A stretch of 64,000 nt of DNA from JAKAGZ01 sp963748105 (lineage in GTDB: Bacteria; Bacteroidota; Ignavibacteria; Ignavibacteriales; Ignavibacteriaceae). The number at the start of each line of letters is the position of its first letter. Position 1 is the first letter of the stretch. Below the pieces are notes generated by a model. It saw only the letters and a program-made list of their open reading frames with translations, was not told where the DNA came from and did not search any database. The position numbers and the translations under genes were made by a program. Positions 1 through 9,561 of this stretch are shown here, piece by piece. The stretch spans positions 28,347-92,346 of the forward strand of contig CAVVHP010000014.1 of NCBI GenBank assembly GCA_963748105.1, in the 5' to 3' direction.

Positions 1-1076
1 ATTTGTTCATACCCGTATCATCATCTGAGAAAACAGAATTAAGAAAGTCTTTGGTAAAATCACAGATAATTTTATACTTCTCAGCAAGATTTTTCGATAA
101 AGGATGAAATCCGTCTATTATCCCCGAGACAAGTCCAAGACTGGAAAAATAGAAATGATGCATATCATTAATCTTAACCAGAAATCTTTTAGAATTAGTG
201 AAACTATTAATCAAGGTGGAATCAGGTTTTAAAAATTGCTCTGTGTCTTCATAAAAATGGAGCAAAGGAACATTCATCTTTTTCGGGATTAAAATACGGT
301 GATTTTTTAATATCACTCACAGCTGTATTGAGCCCCACTCCGCCGTCAAGACTTACAAGACATTTCACATTTTTATTTTTCATCTGTAATAACTGTATTG
401 ACCTCCCACCAAAACTGTGCCCTAATAATGCAATACTGTTAAAATCAATAAAATTAAGATTCCGGAGAGATCTGATTGCAAATTCCATATCCCTGACCTG
501 ATCATTTGCACTTTCAACTGCTTGTGTGGCATCTGTCAATTGTCCTGTTATTCTTGTCTGTGAAGGAGTTGTGACAACGACATATCCGTTACTTGCCAGG
601 AATTCGCATAAAAAAGCCTGGTGATGTGCCGAATGGAAATTACCCTGTGCAACAACAACCAGAGGAAAATTGCCTTTCACGGGCTTCGCATTTTTTACCG
701 CCAGCATTTTAGTATTGAACCACTCATCAACAGTTTTTTCTGTTATACCCCTTTCGAATAGCAGTTTTTTATAATTAATTAGGGCACTATCTTTCAATGC
801 TTCCGGGATTTGGAAATTTGTTTCTGCCGCGCTTAATAAAAAATAATCTTTGTAGATCATCGATGCTGCATCGGAGGCATTCGCCGGATACCATAAACTT
901 ACCTGGACAGGCCTGTAACCTTCCGGGCTTTCTATTGCTCTTGTAAAATCAAATAATGAGAAGACTTTAAAGCCTACTTTATAAGTTCCTTTATTTAAAA
1001 AATTCCATAATTGGTTCTGAGCAAATAATGAAGTTGAGATAAGAAATATTAAAATAAAAAAGGATGTTTTTTTCAT
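1..1076 (-). CDS. Secreted alpha/beta hydrolase (PAF-acetylhydrolase/dienelactone hydrolase-like), frameshifted and cut by left edge
   Basis: The N-terminus is a signal peptide ending near SLFAQ. The nucleophile elbow GHSFGG lies near residue 220 and is followed by a SLDGG strand, as in PAF-acetylhydrolase-like esterases. The annotated frame stops at 249, but the next frame continues without a stop to base 1 and contains DMHHF, a plausible catalytic-His region. The break falls at the A5 run at 279-283 (T5 on the plus strand); removing one A fuses the two frames. The 3' end lies outside the window. It sits downstream of the alpha-mannosidase on the same strand and may be the tail of that operon. 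The substrate is unknown. I infer an indel error or a recent mutation. Confidence 0.72.
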
Positions 1077-1232
1077 TACAAGCCTGTCTTGTTTTTTGTT
1101 AAAATAAACAGGGCAATGACGAGTATCAACGTATATTTAATATTAAGCTTATCCAATAGAACGCGAAAACTCTGACCAGGTTGATTTTCGCTAACCAGCG
1201 TTTATCGCTTCATCTGTTAAATCCACGGACTA

Positions 1233-4200
1233 TTAAAAATATACTTTTATAGTTTCAACAGAATGTTTTTTAGTCTTAACTCTTACAGTTTTTCCTTTAA
1301 AGGGTATCGCCTTCCCGTCTACTTCCATAAAATTTGATTGAAAAACTTTCCGGGGAACTGCCGGAAGTGTGATGGTCGCCTCGGTTTCTCTGCCCTCAGC
1401 GTCGTACCACTGAATAACCCAGGCGCCCGAGTCCTCCGCCTTTTTAACAGTCGTCAGCACTAGGTTATCTTCATTCAGTTTTAAAAAGGAATTACTTAAA
1501 GGAAGATTTCCTGAGTGAATATAATTCTTAACGGCTATTAAGGGCTCATTATATTCCCAGCCTTTTTGTGCCGTGTTTGCCTTTTTCCAGTCGCCTTTAT
1601 GCGGGAAAAGCGCATAATCGATCGTATGTTTCCCCATATCCTGTGTTGGATCGGGCCATTTAGGCGAGCGCAGCAGCGACAACCTCATAACATTATCCTT
1701 TGTGTCATACCCGTATTTAGAATTGTTCAGAAGGCTGACACCGTAATCTCCAGAAGTCATATCGGCCCATTTTTCCGCTGCCACTTCAAAACGGGCTTTC
1801 TGCCAGTTTGTATTCCTCTGTGTTGACCTCGTGATCGAACCGTACGGAATTTCATATGTGGCCACGGTATCGCTGAATGAAAAAGGAAAAGCTACTTTTA
1901 GCATTGTGTGATCTTCCCACCAATCAACCCTGGTCTCAAAGTCAATCCTGTCAAGACCATTGTACAAAATCACATCCTGAGTAAAGAAAGATGACGGGAA
2001 ATTAGGCGTCGGGTAATCTTTTACAACTCCCGGTTTCAGATAGTCCCGATACAACCTTAAAACTGTTCTAACCGGTCCTGTTTCAACAACTTCCGCTTTC
2101 CTGAATTGCGAAGGATATTCAACTCCCGTCAGGCCTATATTCCAGGCATCCCATTGTTTGGGCTTATCTTCGAGCAATTGAAGTTTATTCCCTTCTTCTT
2201 TAAATAATTTCCTGTTATTTCTTTTATCATAGATATTATTTACCCATCCTGTTGAAGTATCAATTGAAACAGTAAAGAACTGGTTTTCCATTTTTGTATC
2301 GGACACAGAAAGCGGCGAGTTTGTTGAAGATGGTTCACCGGCTTTTAATACATACGTCCTGTACCCTATTGATGGAACGTCTGAAGCAATAAACATAATC
2401 TGGTTTTTATAGCGGTCAATCTTAACCATTTGAGAAGGCACTGCCTGTCCATCCACGGTGAAAACTGAATACTTGTTTTCATCGCCTTCGGGAAAATTAT
2501 ATTTTACTATATCAGTCCTGCTCCAGTTTAATGGATTAAAAACTGTCAAAGGCTGCCCCTCCTTAATTCCCGAGGTATTGATATTCTTATTTATATCACT
2601 GAGCCCGGAATTAAGTGTAAAATCTCCTATCTTTTCAGCCTTTTCGTATTTACTAACCGCATCAATATATACTTCTCTTATGCTTGAGCCCGGCAGAATA
2701 TCGTGGAACTGGTTAAACATAACATCCTTCCAGGCATCTCCAAGATCCTTTTGAGGATATTGGTTGCCATATAAGGAAGAAACGGAAGAAAATTTTTCTG
2801 ACTCTGCAAGCAGATTCTCCATCTTCCTGTTGTATTTTTTAATCTTGCCGTGCGATGTATAAGTACCGCGGTGATATTCCAGGTAAAGTTCATCATCCCA
2901 TACGGGAAGTTTTGATAGATCCTGTTTCTTCAACCAGCTTATATAATTTGTGGCAGTTCCATACTGAATCGCCGGATATATAAAAACAGTTTTTAGGTGT
3001 TCAATTCTTGATATCATATCAATTGAAGGTCCACCGCCATGATCACCGACACCAAAAAGAATCATAAAATTTTTAAAGCCGGTGTTTGCTTCAAACTGCC
3101 TGAGCCAGTCAACGAGTTCATATGATTGTGTAATTGTATTAACATAGTCAAACGGGAAATACGAAAGTATTTTTGAACCGTCCGGAGATTCCCACCAGAA
3201 AACTCTGTAAGGGAAAACGTTTGTATCATTCCAGCCGATTTTTTGTGTGATAAATGCATCTATCCCGGCATTCTTATAAAACATCGGCATATTCCAGTTG
3301 TAACCGAATGAATCCGGATTCCAGCCAAGTTTTACATCGACTCCCATCTGGTTTTTGAAATAATTTTTTGCAAAAAGAAGCTGCCTGTTCCAGGAAACAC
3401 CGCTGGGTAAATTGCAGTCAGGTTCTATCCACATTCCGCCGACAAGTTCCCACCTTCCGTCTTTTATTCTTGCTTTTATCCCGTTAAAAACATCGGGATA
3501 CAAATCCTGCATCCACTGGAAATACTGCGCCGCACTCTGAGTATATGTGAAGATAGGTTTTTCATCCATTATATGAAGCACGGATGAAAAGGTGTTTCTG
3601 CAAATCAGTTTAGTTTCTTTTGAACGCCAGAGCCATGCGGCATCTATGTGAGCGTTTGAATCAAAATAAAGAGTGAATTTCTTAGCAAACTTTGCCACGG
3701 GCTCTAGCTCTTTTTTTACTTCGATAATTGATTTTTCAAATTCAGAAATATTTCCGTTTTCCAGGGCAGCAGTATTAATTTTTAAAACCTCATCCTGAAG
3801 CAATTTATTTAGTTTTATTTTTTCATTCCTGTCAATTGTTGATTTATCAATTCCCGGATCAGTACGTACCCGGGCGTTAGTCTGGTATGTATCAAAACTC
3901 AATAATTTTTGCCCTACACTCAGGCTTAAAGCAAGATCCTGTATTTCCTGTCGAAGAGGAGTTACGACCCCCATATCAAGTTCCGCCCTGATTAATCTTA
4001 GAGGACCCCCTGTATTTATTGCTTTTATTACAACAACAAATTTATCGCCGGGTTTTGCGTCTTCGGTTAAAACAAAATCGCCGTCCCACGGAAAGTAACC
4101 TTTGCTTTCCCCGTTCACCCAGAGATAGCCGTAATCGTCAACAGAAAGCAGCAGCATTATTTTTCCTTTTACGGGAGTTCCGAGAATTTGTTTTGGCAGA

Positions 4201-4487
4201 ACGATTGTTTTCCTCAGCCAGCAGGAATCATCCGTAATGTGCTGGTTAAGTTCGAGTGTGCCCCAATTCGAATCATCGTAATTTATAGCAGTCGGGTCAC
4301 CTTCAATTACAGTCCCGCCGGAAAGGTTCGGACTTTTTTTCCAGTCATCATAGGAATAGGTGCTCAGAAAAGTTAATTTCTTAGCCACCTTATCCACATT
4401 TGTCGGAGTAGTTTCTTCTTTTTTGTCCTGTGCAAAAAGTAATATTGGAAAAAGTGACAGGATGAGAAAGTATTTTAGTGATTTCAT
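1233..4487 (-). CDS. Secreted GH38 alpha-mannosidase
   Basis: This 1084-residue protein carries a signal peptide (residues 1-19, ending LLFAQ). A jelly-roll sugar-binding module follows at about 40-170, recognisable from DDSNW and LWVNG. The GH38 catalytic domain starts near residue 275 with the zinc-binding motif SNAHIDAAWLWR. The nucleophile Asp is in WNPDSFGYN near residue 390. The middle and C-terminal beta domains are present, so the length is normal and the frame is intact. It should remove alpha-linked mannose from glycans outside the cytoplasm. It lies 88 bp downstream of the ABC permease on the same strand, so released sugar may be the transporter's cargo. The linkage preference cannot be read from the sequence. 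Confidence 0.93.
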   Translation of the reverse strand: MKSLKYFLILSLFPILLFAQDKKEETTPTNVDKVAKKLTFLSTYSYDDWKKSPNLSGGTVIEGDPTAINYDDSNWGTLELNQHITDDSCWLRKTIVLPKQILGTPVKGKIMLLLSVDDYGYLWVNGESKGYFPWDGDFVLTEDAKPGDKFVVVIKAINTGGPLRLIRAELDMGVVTPLRQEIQDLALSLSVGQKLLSFDTYQTNARVRTDPGIDKSTIDRNEKIKLNKLLQDEVLKINTAALENGNISEFEKSIIEVKKELEPVAKFAKKFTLYFDSNAHIDAAWLWRSKETKLICRNTFSSVLHIMDEKPIFTYTQSAAQYFQWMQDLYPDVFNGIKARIKDGRWELVGGMWIEPDCNLPSGVSWNRQLLFAKNYFKNQMGVDVKLGWNPDSFGYNWNMPMFYKNAGIDAFITQKIGWNDTNVFPYRVFWWESPDGSKILSYFPFDYVNTITQSYELVDWLRQFEANTGFKNFMILFGVGDHGGGPSIDMISRIEHLKTVFIYPAIQYGTATNYISWLKKQDLSKLPVWDDELYLEYHRGTYTSHGKIKKYNRKMENLLAESEKFSSVSSLYGNQYPQKDLGDAWKDVMFNQFHDILPGSSIREVYIDAVSKYEKAEKIGDFTLNSGLSDINKNINTSGIKEGQPLTVFNPLNWSRTDIVKYNFPEGDENKYSVFTVDGQAVPSQMVKIDRYKNQIMFIASDVPSIGYRTYVLKAGEPSSTNSPLSVSDTKMENQFFTVSIDTSTGWVNNIYDKRNNRKLFKEEGNKLQLLEDKPKQWDAWNIGLTGVEYPSQFRKAEVVETGPVRTVLRLYRDYLKPGVVKDYPTPNFPSSFFTQDVILYNGLDRIDFETRVDWWEDHTMLKVAFPFSFSDTVATYEIPYGSITRSTQRNTNWQKARFEVAAEKWADMTSGDYGVSLLNNSKYGYDTKDNVMRLSLLRSPKWPDPTQDMGKHTIDYALFPHKGDWKKANTAQKGWEYNEPLIAVKNYIHSGNLPLSNSFLKLNEDNLVLTTVKKAEDSGAWVIQWYDAEGRETEATITLPAVPRKVFQSNFMEVDGKAIPFKGKTVRVKTKKHSVETIKVYF

Positions 4488-4506
4488 AATAATATACCTT
4501 TGTTTT

Positions 4507-4575
4507 AGCTCTCAGCGCCCTGGCGTACTGGCGTGAGATTTTCACGCAAAGTCGCAAGGGACGCAAAGGAAATAT
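4507..4575. repeat. CTTTGCG-type intergenic repeat with hairpin
   Basis: This gap between the permease and alpha-mannosidase genes contains GCGTGA-GATTT-TCACGC (4531-4547). On the minus strand, tandem variants of CTTTGCG follow directly after the permease stop. Related units lie just downstream of the M28 gene (22681-22731) and of serC (62461-62504). All three are 3'-flanking positions of minus-strand genes. It may be a dispersed repeat or a weak terminator; no poly-T tract supports strong termination. Confidence 0.45.
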
Positions 4576-5535
4576 TTATTTCTGTCTCAATTGATCTAAA
4601 AGAACCGCCAGCAGAATTACCACACCAACAACTATCTGCTGAACATAGGATCCGACATTCAAAAGATTCAATCCGTTTTTAAGCACCGCTATTAACATAG
4701 CGCCTATAAAAGTCCCGATAATAGTTCCACGACCCCCGAACAGGCTCGTGCCGCCTACTACAACAGCAGCAATCACATCCAATTCGTACATCAGCCCGGC
4801 ATTCGGCTGACCGGAGTTCACTCTGGATGCCAGAAGAATTCCGCTTATCGCAGAAAGAACACCCGAAATAATATATACTGATGTCAGTATAAAATTCGTG
4901 TTTATTCCCGCAAGCCTTGCCGCCTCAAGATTTCCGCCCACGGCATAAACATATCTTCCAAATTTAGTTTTTGTTAATACTATGTGAGAAATAACAAATA
5001 CAACCACCATGATAATTGTTGGAAATGGAATGCCGAGAATTCTGCCGGCACCCAAAAAACTAAATGCATCCGGAAGTTCCCAGACCGGTCTTCCGCCAGT
5101 GTAAACAAAAGAAGCGCCGCGCCAGATTGTCATCAATGCAAGAGTAACTATAAAAGGAGTAATCCTGAATTTTGTAACAAATACTCCTGCAATTCCTCCG
5201 GAAACAACACCGAACAAAATTCCTCCGAGAAGAGCCATCGGGAAAACAAGGTAAAGAGGCATACTGATTTTAAGCATGCTCGTAGTCAATACACCTGCAA
5301 AAGCAACCAGCGAACCAACCGAAAGGTCTATTCCTGCGGTAAGAATTACGAATGTCATACCGGCTGCAATAATTGCGGTTATTGATGCCTGGAGCGTAAC
5401 ATTCAAAAGATTATCAGCAGAAAAGAAAAAAGGTGAAAGTTGTGAAAAAATAAGCACTTCAAAAAGGAAAACAATCGCAAGGCTGAATTCAGAGATTTTT
5501 TCAAAATATTTAAAGTCACGGATTTTAGTGGGCAT
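4576..5535 (-). CDS. Sugar ABC transporter permease, RbsC/AraH family
   Basis: This 319-residue polytopic membrane protein has about eight to ten hydrophobic segments. It carries the RbsC-type signature AGIDLSVGSLVAFAG near residue 70 and the C-terminal GRGTIIGTFIGA loop. It forms the inner-membrane channel of a CUT2-type sugar importer. Its start overlaps the end of the ATPase gene by 11 bp, which suggests translational coupling. Together with the ATPase and the binding protein it makes a complete B-A-C set. Which pentose or hexose is carried is unknown; the downstream alpha-mannosidase suggests mannose or a mannose-containing sugar (inference). Confidence 0.93.
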   Translation of the reverse strand: MPTKIRDFKYFEKISEFSLAIVFLFEVLIFSQLSPFFFSADNLLNVTLQASITAIIAAGMTFVILTAGIDLSVGSLVAFAGVLTTSMLKISMPLYLVFPMALLGGILFGVVSGGIAGVFVTKFRITPFIVTLALMTIWRGASFVYTGGRPVWELPDAFSFLGAGRILGIPFPTIIMVVVFVISHIVLTKTKFGRYVYAVGGNLEAARLAGINTNFILTSVYIISGVLSAISGILLASRVNSGQPNAGLMYELDVIAAVVVGGTSLFGGRGTIIGTFIGAMLIAVLKNGLNLLNVGSYVQQIVVGVVILLAVLLDQLRQK

Positions 5536-7030
5536 ATGTTTTTTCCGGATTTTGAGTTGCCAGTTTTAATATTTTTTCCTGAGAAAAATCTTTTTTCTGT
5601 AATTCACCGCTGATCCTCCCTTCACACATAACAACAATCCTGTCTGCAATTCCAATTAGTTCCGGCAGTTCAGATGATATTATAATCACTCCTATTCCCC
5701 GCTCAACAAGCCTGTTGATAAGATTGTATATTTCGAACTTAACGCCTATATCAATACCGGCAGTGGGTTCATCGAAGATTATAATTTTTGAATTTGTGTG
5801 AAGCCACCTTGCCAATACAACTTTCTGGCGGTTGCCGCCGCTTAAGTTTTCAACTTTTGTTTCCTGCGTGGGGGCTTTAATTTGAAGCTGGTCGAAATAT
5901 TTCCCCACAGCTTTTTTTTCCTCAACTTTGTCAATGAAAATACCCTTCATCAACGGGGAGAGATTTGAGACAGAAACATTTTCCCTGATGCTTCTTTCCA
6001 TAAAAAGTCCGTACAAATTCCTGTCCTCAGTAAGTAAAGCAATTCCCGAGTTTATTGCGTCTTTAGGATATCTGAATTTCTGTGCTTTCCCTTCCAATTT
6101 AATTTTACCGCTTTCAATTTTATCGGCACCGAATATTACCCTTGCCACTTCGCTTCTTCCCGCTCCTACAAGACCCGCGAGACCAAGAATTTCACCCCGG
6201 TGAAGTTTCAGGTTAATATCTGTTAGTTTACCGCCATTAATATTTTCAAGATTCAGAATTTCTTCACCCATTATGGCAGTATGCTCTGGAAATTCAGAGG
6301 CCAGCTCCCGGCCAACCATCTGCTTTATCAATTCTTTTATACCTGTATCTTTAATAGAGGAAGTGATTATCTTTTTTCCATCGCGCATCACAGTAACGCG
6401 GTCACCTATCTCAAAAATCTCCTCCAGCCTGTGTGAGATATAAATTATTCCCACACCCCTGGATTTTAATTTGCGGATGACTTTAAACAGGTTTTCAATC
6501 TCGGAATTTGTAAGTGATGCGGTAGGCTCATCCATGGCCAGAATACGAATATTTCGTTGAGTGGCTTTCGCAATTTCTATCATTTGTCTCTGCGCCACAC
6601 TTAATTTATTAACGGGAATATCAGCGGGAATTTCTTCGCCCAATTCTTCAAGAGCTTTTAACGCAAATTCATTCATCTTTTCTTTATCGAGGAAAGAAAA
6701 TGAATTTTTGATTATTTCGCTTCCCAAGAAGATATTGTCCGCAGCGGTTAGTTCCGGAATGAGTTTAAAGTCCTGGTAAATAATACCAATACCAAGTTTT
6801 TGGGCTTCGGAAGGAGAGTGGTAATTTACCGCATTTTCTTCTATGAAAATATTCCCGTCATCTTTTACAAGCGCGCCGGATAATATTTTCATTAATGTCG
6901 ATTTACCTGCACCGTTTTCCCCCAGCAGACAATGCACTTCCCCTTTCCCCAGATCAAATGAAACGTCATCGAGCGCAAGCACGCCCGGGTAGCGTTTCGA
7001 AATATTTTCCATCCGGAGAAGTGAGGACAT
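5525..7030 (-). CDS. Sugar ABC transporter ATP-binding protein, RbsA/MglA family
   Basis: This 501-residue protein has two fused ABC domains. The N-terminal half has Walker A GENGAGKST near residue 38, the signature LSVAQRQ and Walker B ILAMDEPTAS. The C-terminal half has the degenerate Walker A typical of the family (LVGAGRSE), signature LSGGNRQK and Walker B IIIFDEPTAG. This is the normal architecture and length of CUT2 ATPases. It starts 3 bp after the binding-protein gene and overlaps the permease by 11 bp. It energises import of the sugar bound by the upstream lipoprotein. Confidence 0.95.
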   Translation of the reverse strand: MSSLLRMENISKRYPGVLALDDVSFDLGKGEVHCLLGENGAGKSTLMKILSGALVKDDGNIFIEENAVNYHSPSEAQKLGIGIIYQDFKLIPELTAADNIFLGSEIIKNSFSFLDKEKMNEFALKALEELGEEIPADIPVNKLSVAQRQMIEIAKATQRNIRILAMDEPTASLTNSEIENLFKVIRKLKSRGVGIIYISHRLEEIFEIGDRVTVMRDGKKIITSSIKDTGIKELIKQMVGRELASEFPEHTAIMGEEILNLENINGGKLTDINLKLHRGEILGLAGLVGAGRSEVARVIFGADKIESGKIKLEGKAQKFRYPKDAINSGIALLTEDRNLYGLFMERSIRENVSVSNLSPLMKGIFIDKVEEKKAVGKYFDQLQIKAPTQETKVENLSGGNRQKVVLARWLHTNSKIIIFDEPTAGIDIGVKFEIYNLINRLVERGIGVIIISSELPELIGIADRIVVMCEGRISGELQKKDFSQEKILKLATQNPEKTYAH

Positions 7031-7033
7031 AAT

Positions 7034-7963
7034 TTATTTTGCCGTTTCTTTTTCCAGTGTTGACCTGTCAACTATTCCCACTTCGACCGGAACAACCTCA
7101 GGAACAGTTTTACCATCCAGGTATTCTTTAATTTTTTCAATTGTTGTTGAACCGATCAGATTCGGGTTCTGTACTACATCTGCCTTTAGTGCCGACCCCT
7201 GGAGAATTTCTTTCCTTGCCGGAGGAGTCGCATCGTAACCTACAATTGATATCCCTTTCCTGTTAAATTGTTTTACGGCATCCAGGGCGCCGAGAGCCGA
7301 GTCATCATTTATTCCAAATATTCCATTCAAATCAGGATGCGACTGAAGTACATCTGCCGCTGCCTGCAGAGAACGGTCACGGACTCCCTGCCCGTTAACA
7401 TCTGCTACAATTTTAATCCCCGGAAATTTAGAAATTGCTTCCATAAAACCTTTTACACGATCAAGGACAGAAGTAATCGCCGGCTGGTTAATTATAGCAA
7501 CATTACCTTTTCCATTCAATATTTTGGCAAGATATTCACCTGCTAGTCTGCCGCCCGCAAAATTATCAGAAGCGATATGCGAAACAACATTACCCTGTTC
7601 TGCTGCTATGTCTGCTGTAAAAACCGGGATGCCGGCTTTGTTGGCTTCCTCAATCGCAGAGCCGACACCTTTGGAATCCACAGGACAAACAATTATTGCG
7701 TCTACTTTTCTGGAAATGAAATCTTCAACCTGCGAGATTTGTTTGCCGAGATCAAAATCAGCGGAGGTAATAATTAGCTGGTAGCCTTTCTTTGCAGCCT
7801 CGGTTTTCAGGCCGTCCTCAAGATCACGGTAAAATATATGTCCGCGGGTCAGAAGGCTTACACCGATTATTTTTGAACCGGCCGGCTTTTGATTATTGCC
7901 GCAGGAAAAAAATGGAAATGAAATTAATATTGCAATTGCGGTAAGTAGAGTTTTACTTTTCAT
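7034..7963 (-). CDS. Periplasmic sugar-binding lipoprotein, RbsB family
   Basis: This 309-residue protein has a signal sequence with a lipobox-like FFSCG near residue 20, so it is probably membrane-tethered. The rest is a type I periplasmic binding fold: VSLLTRGHIFYRDL, DAIIVCPVD, GIFGINDDSALGAL and IVGYDATP are typical RbsB-family segments. It captures sugar for the following ATPase and permease. A GGAG Shine-Dalgarno sequence lies just before the ATG, making this the likely first gene of a B-A-C-mannosidase operon. The family is clear; the ligand is not. Confidence 0.93.
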   Translation of the reverse strand: MKSKTLLTAIAILISFPFFSCGNNQKPAGSKIIGVSLLTRGHIFYRDLEDGLKTEAAKKGYQLIITSADFDLGKQISQVEDFISRKVDAIIVCPVDSKGVGSAIEEANKAGIPVFTADIAAEQGNVVSHIASDNFAGGRLAGEYLAKILNGKGNVAIINQPAITSVLDRVKGFMEAISKFPGIKIVADVNGQGVRDRSLQAAADVLQSHPDLNGIFGINDDSALGALDAVKQFNRKGISIVGYDATPPARKEILQGSALKADVVQNPNLIGSTTIEKIKEYLDGKTVPEVVPVEVGIVDRSTLEKETAK

Positions 7964-8050
7964 AATTCTCCGGGATGAGGTTTCTATTTAAACTTCACTA
8001 AATTAGGAAATTATGAGGAAAGAAAAATGAAGGAGGGTATTTAAAATAAG

Positions 8051-8110
8051 AAAGTGATAAAACCTGTCCGGAGTATTTTCCCCTGCAGAAAGGACAAATT
8101 TTATCACTTC
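8051..8110 (-). terminator. Hairpin downstream of nfnB
   Basis: The arms agtgataaaa (8053-8062) and ttttatcact (8099-8108) are perfect inverted repeats. Inner complementarity cctgtcc/ggacaaa extends the stem. It begins about 10 bp after the nfnB stop and is followed on the minus strand by a T-rich stretch. It is the probable 3' end of the nfnAB transcript. Confidence 0.6.
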
Positions 8111-8117
8111 AAGAAAT

Positions 8118-9542
8118 TTAATTTGCCGGTGTTTTCAAATAATCGTCGATAGCGTGGGCAGCCTTTCTTCCCGCACCCATTGCAAGAATTACCGTTGCAC
8201 CGCCGGTAACGATATCGCCTCCCGCAAATACACCTTTTTTGGTCGTCTCCATGGTCTCTTCATTAACTTTTATATTACCCCATTTATTGAAATCAATATC
8301 CGGCGTTGTTTTCTGGATTATGGGATTTGAACCATTACCAATTGCTATTACAGCCATATCTATATCAATTTTATATTCCGAATCTTTAATCGGTACGGGT
8401 CTTCTCCTGCCTGAAGCATCCGGTTCGCCGAGCTCCATTTTTTGAACTTCTACTCCGCGCAGCCATCCGTTCTTGTCACCGATGAATTTTGTCGGATTCG
8501 ATAGTAAAATAAATTCAACGCCTTCCTGTTTTGCATGGTGCACTTCTTCTTTTCTTGCAGGCAGTTCAACTTCGGACCTGCGATAAATTATATAAGCGTT
8601 TTTCGCACCTAGTCTCCTTGAAGTTCTCACAGCATCCATTGCAGTGTTTCCACCGCCAAACACTGCAACATTTTTTCCTTTTACATCGAATACAGGAGTA
8701 TCATAATCCGGGAATTTATAAGCTTTCATCAAATTCACTCTCGTTAAAAATTCATTTGATGAATAAACACCGTTCAGGTTTTCACCATCAATATTCAGGA
8801 AGTATGGAAGACCTGCTCCGACAGCAATAAAAGCTGCATCGTAGCCATTCGCCAGAAGTTCATCAAGAGTGTCTGTAAAACCTATTACCGAATTCGGTTT
8901 GAATTCAACGCCAAGTTCTTCAAGAACATCAATTTCAGTTTTCACGATTGATTTAGGCAGACGGAATTCCGGAATTCCATAAATTAAAACACCGCCCAGA
9001 TCGTGCAATGCTTCAAATACAGTAACATCGTGTCCCATCTGTATTAGATCTGCTGCGCAGCTTAACCCGGCAGGGCCACTTCCAACAATTGCTACTTTCT
9101 TCCCGGTTTTAGGTTTCAAATCAGGTCTGCGTAAACCGAGTTTTTCTCTTTCATAATCTGCAACAAATCTTTCCAACCTGCCGATTGCCACCGGTTCATT
9201 TTTCTTGCCCACCGTACATTTAACTTCGCATTGTTCTTCCTGTGGACAAACTCTTCCGCAGATTGCCGGAAGCATGTTATCTTCTTTAATTTTTGCGGCG
9301 GCTTCTTCAAATTTTCTTTCTGTAACAAGCTGAATAAATTCATTAATTTTTACACCCACCGGACATCCTTCAATACAAGTGGGTTTGGGACACTGAATAC
9401 AACGCTGCGCTTCAAGCACTGCGAGTTCTTCTGTCAGTCCGAGGTTTACTTCATTAAAATTATGACTCCTTACCTCCCCATCCTGTTCGGGCATGGCCTG
9501 TCTTGGAATCTTCATTCTTTCTTTATTGGACAACTTTTCCAT
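8118..9542 (-). CDS. nfnB: NfnB/SudA-type FAD, Fe-S oxidoreductase (GltD-like large subunit)
   Basis: This 474-residue protein has N-terminal [4Fe-4S] cysteines in CIQCPKPTCIEGCP (about residues 48-61) and a second set in CGRVCPQEEQCEVKC (about 95-110). The FAD-binding motif VGSGPAGLSCAADL lies near 155, and the NAD(P)H-binding FGGGNTAMDAVRTSRRLGA near 300. On its own it resembles the glutamate synthase small subunit. The gene 19 bp upstream encodes the matching NfnA/SudB-like subunit and no GltB is present. NADH-dependent ferredoxin:NADP oxidoreductase (electron bifurcation) is therefore the better call. Sulfide dehydrogenase SudAB is a close alternative that sequence alone cannot exclude. 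Confidence 0.85.
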   Translation of the reverse strand: MEKLSNKERMKIPRQAMPEQDGEVRSHNFNEVNLGLTEELAVLEAQRCIQCPKPTCIEGCPVGVKINEFIQLVTERKFEEAAAKIKEDNMLPAICGRVCPQEEQCEVKCTVGKKNEPVAIGRLERFVADYEREKLGLRRPDLKPKTGKKVAIVGSGPAGLSCAADLIQMGHDVTVFEALHDLGGVLIYGIPEFRLPKSIVKTEIDVLEELGVEFKPNSVIGFTDTLDELLANGYDAAFIAVGAGLPYFLNIDGENLNGVYSSNEFLTRVNLMKAYKFPDYDTPVFDVKGKNVAVFGGGNTAMDAVRTSRRLGAKNAYIIYRRSEVELPARKEEVHHAKQEGVEFILLSNPTKFIGDKNGWLRGVEVQKMELGEPDASGRRRPVPIKDSEYKIDIDMAVIAIGNGSNPIIQKTTPDIDFNKWGNIKVNEETMETTKKGVFAGGDIVTGGATVILAMGAGRKAAHAIDDYLKTPAN

Positions 9543-9561
9543 TAAAAAATCTCCGGTGTTT

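Noticed and set aside
8118..9542. Glutamate synthase small subunit (gltD)
   Set aside because: No GltB gene is present and the partner is an NfnA/SudB-like subunit, so NfnB is preferred.
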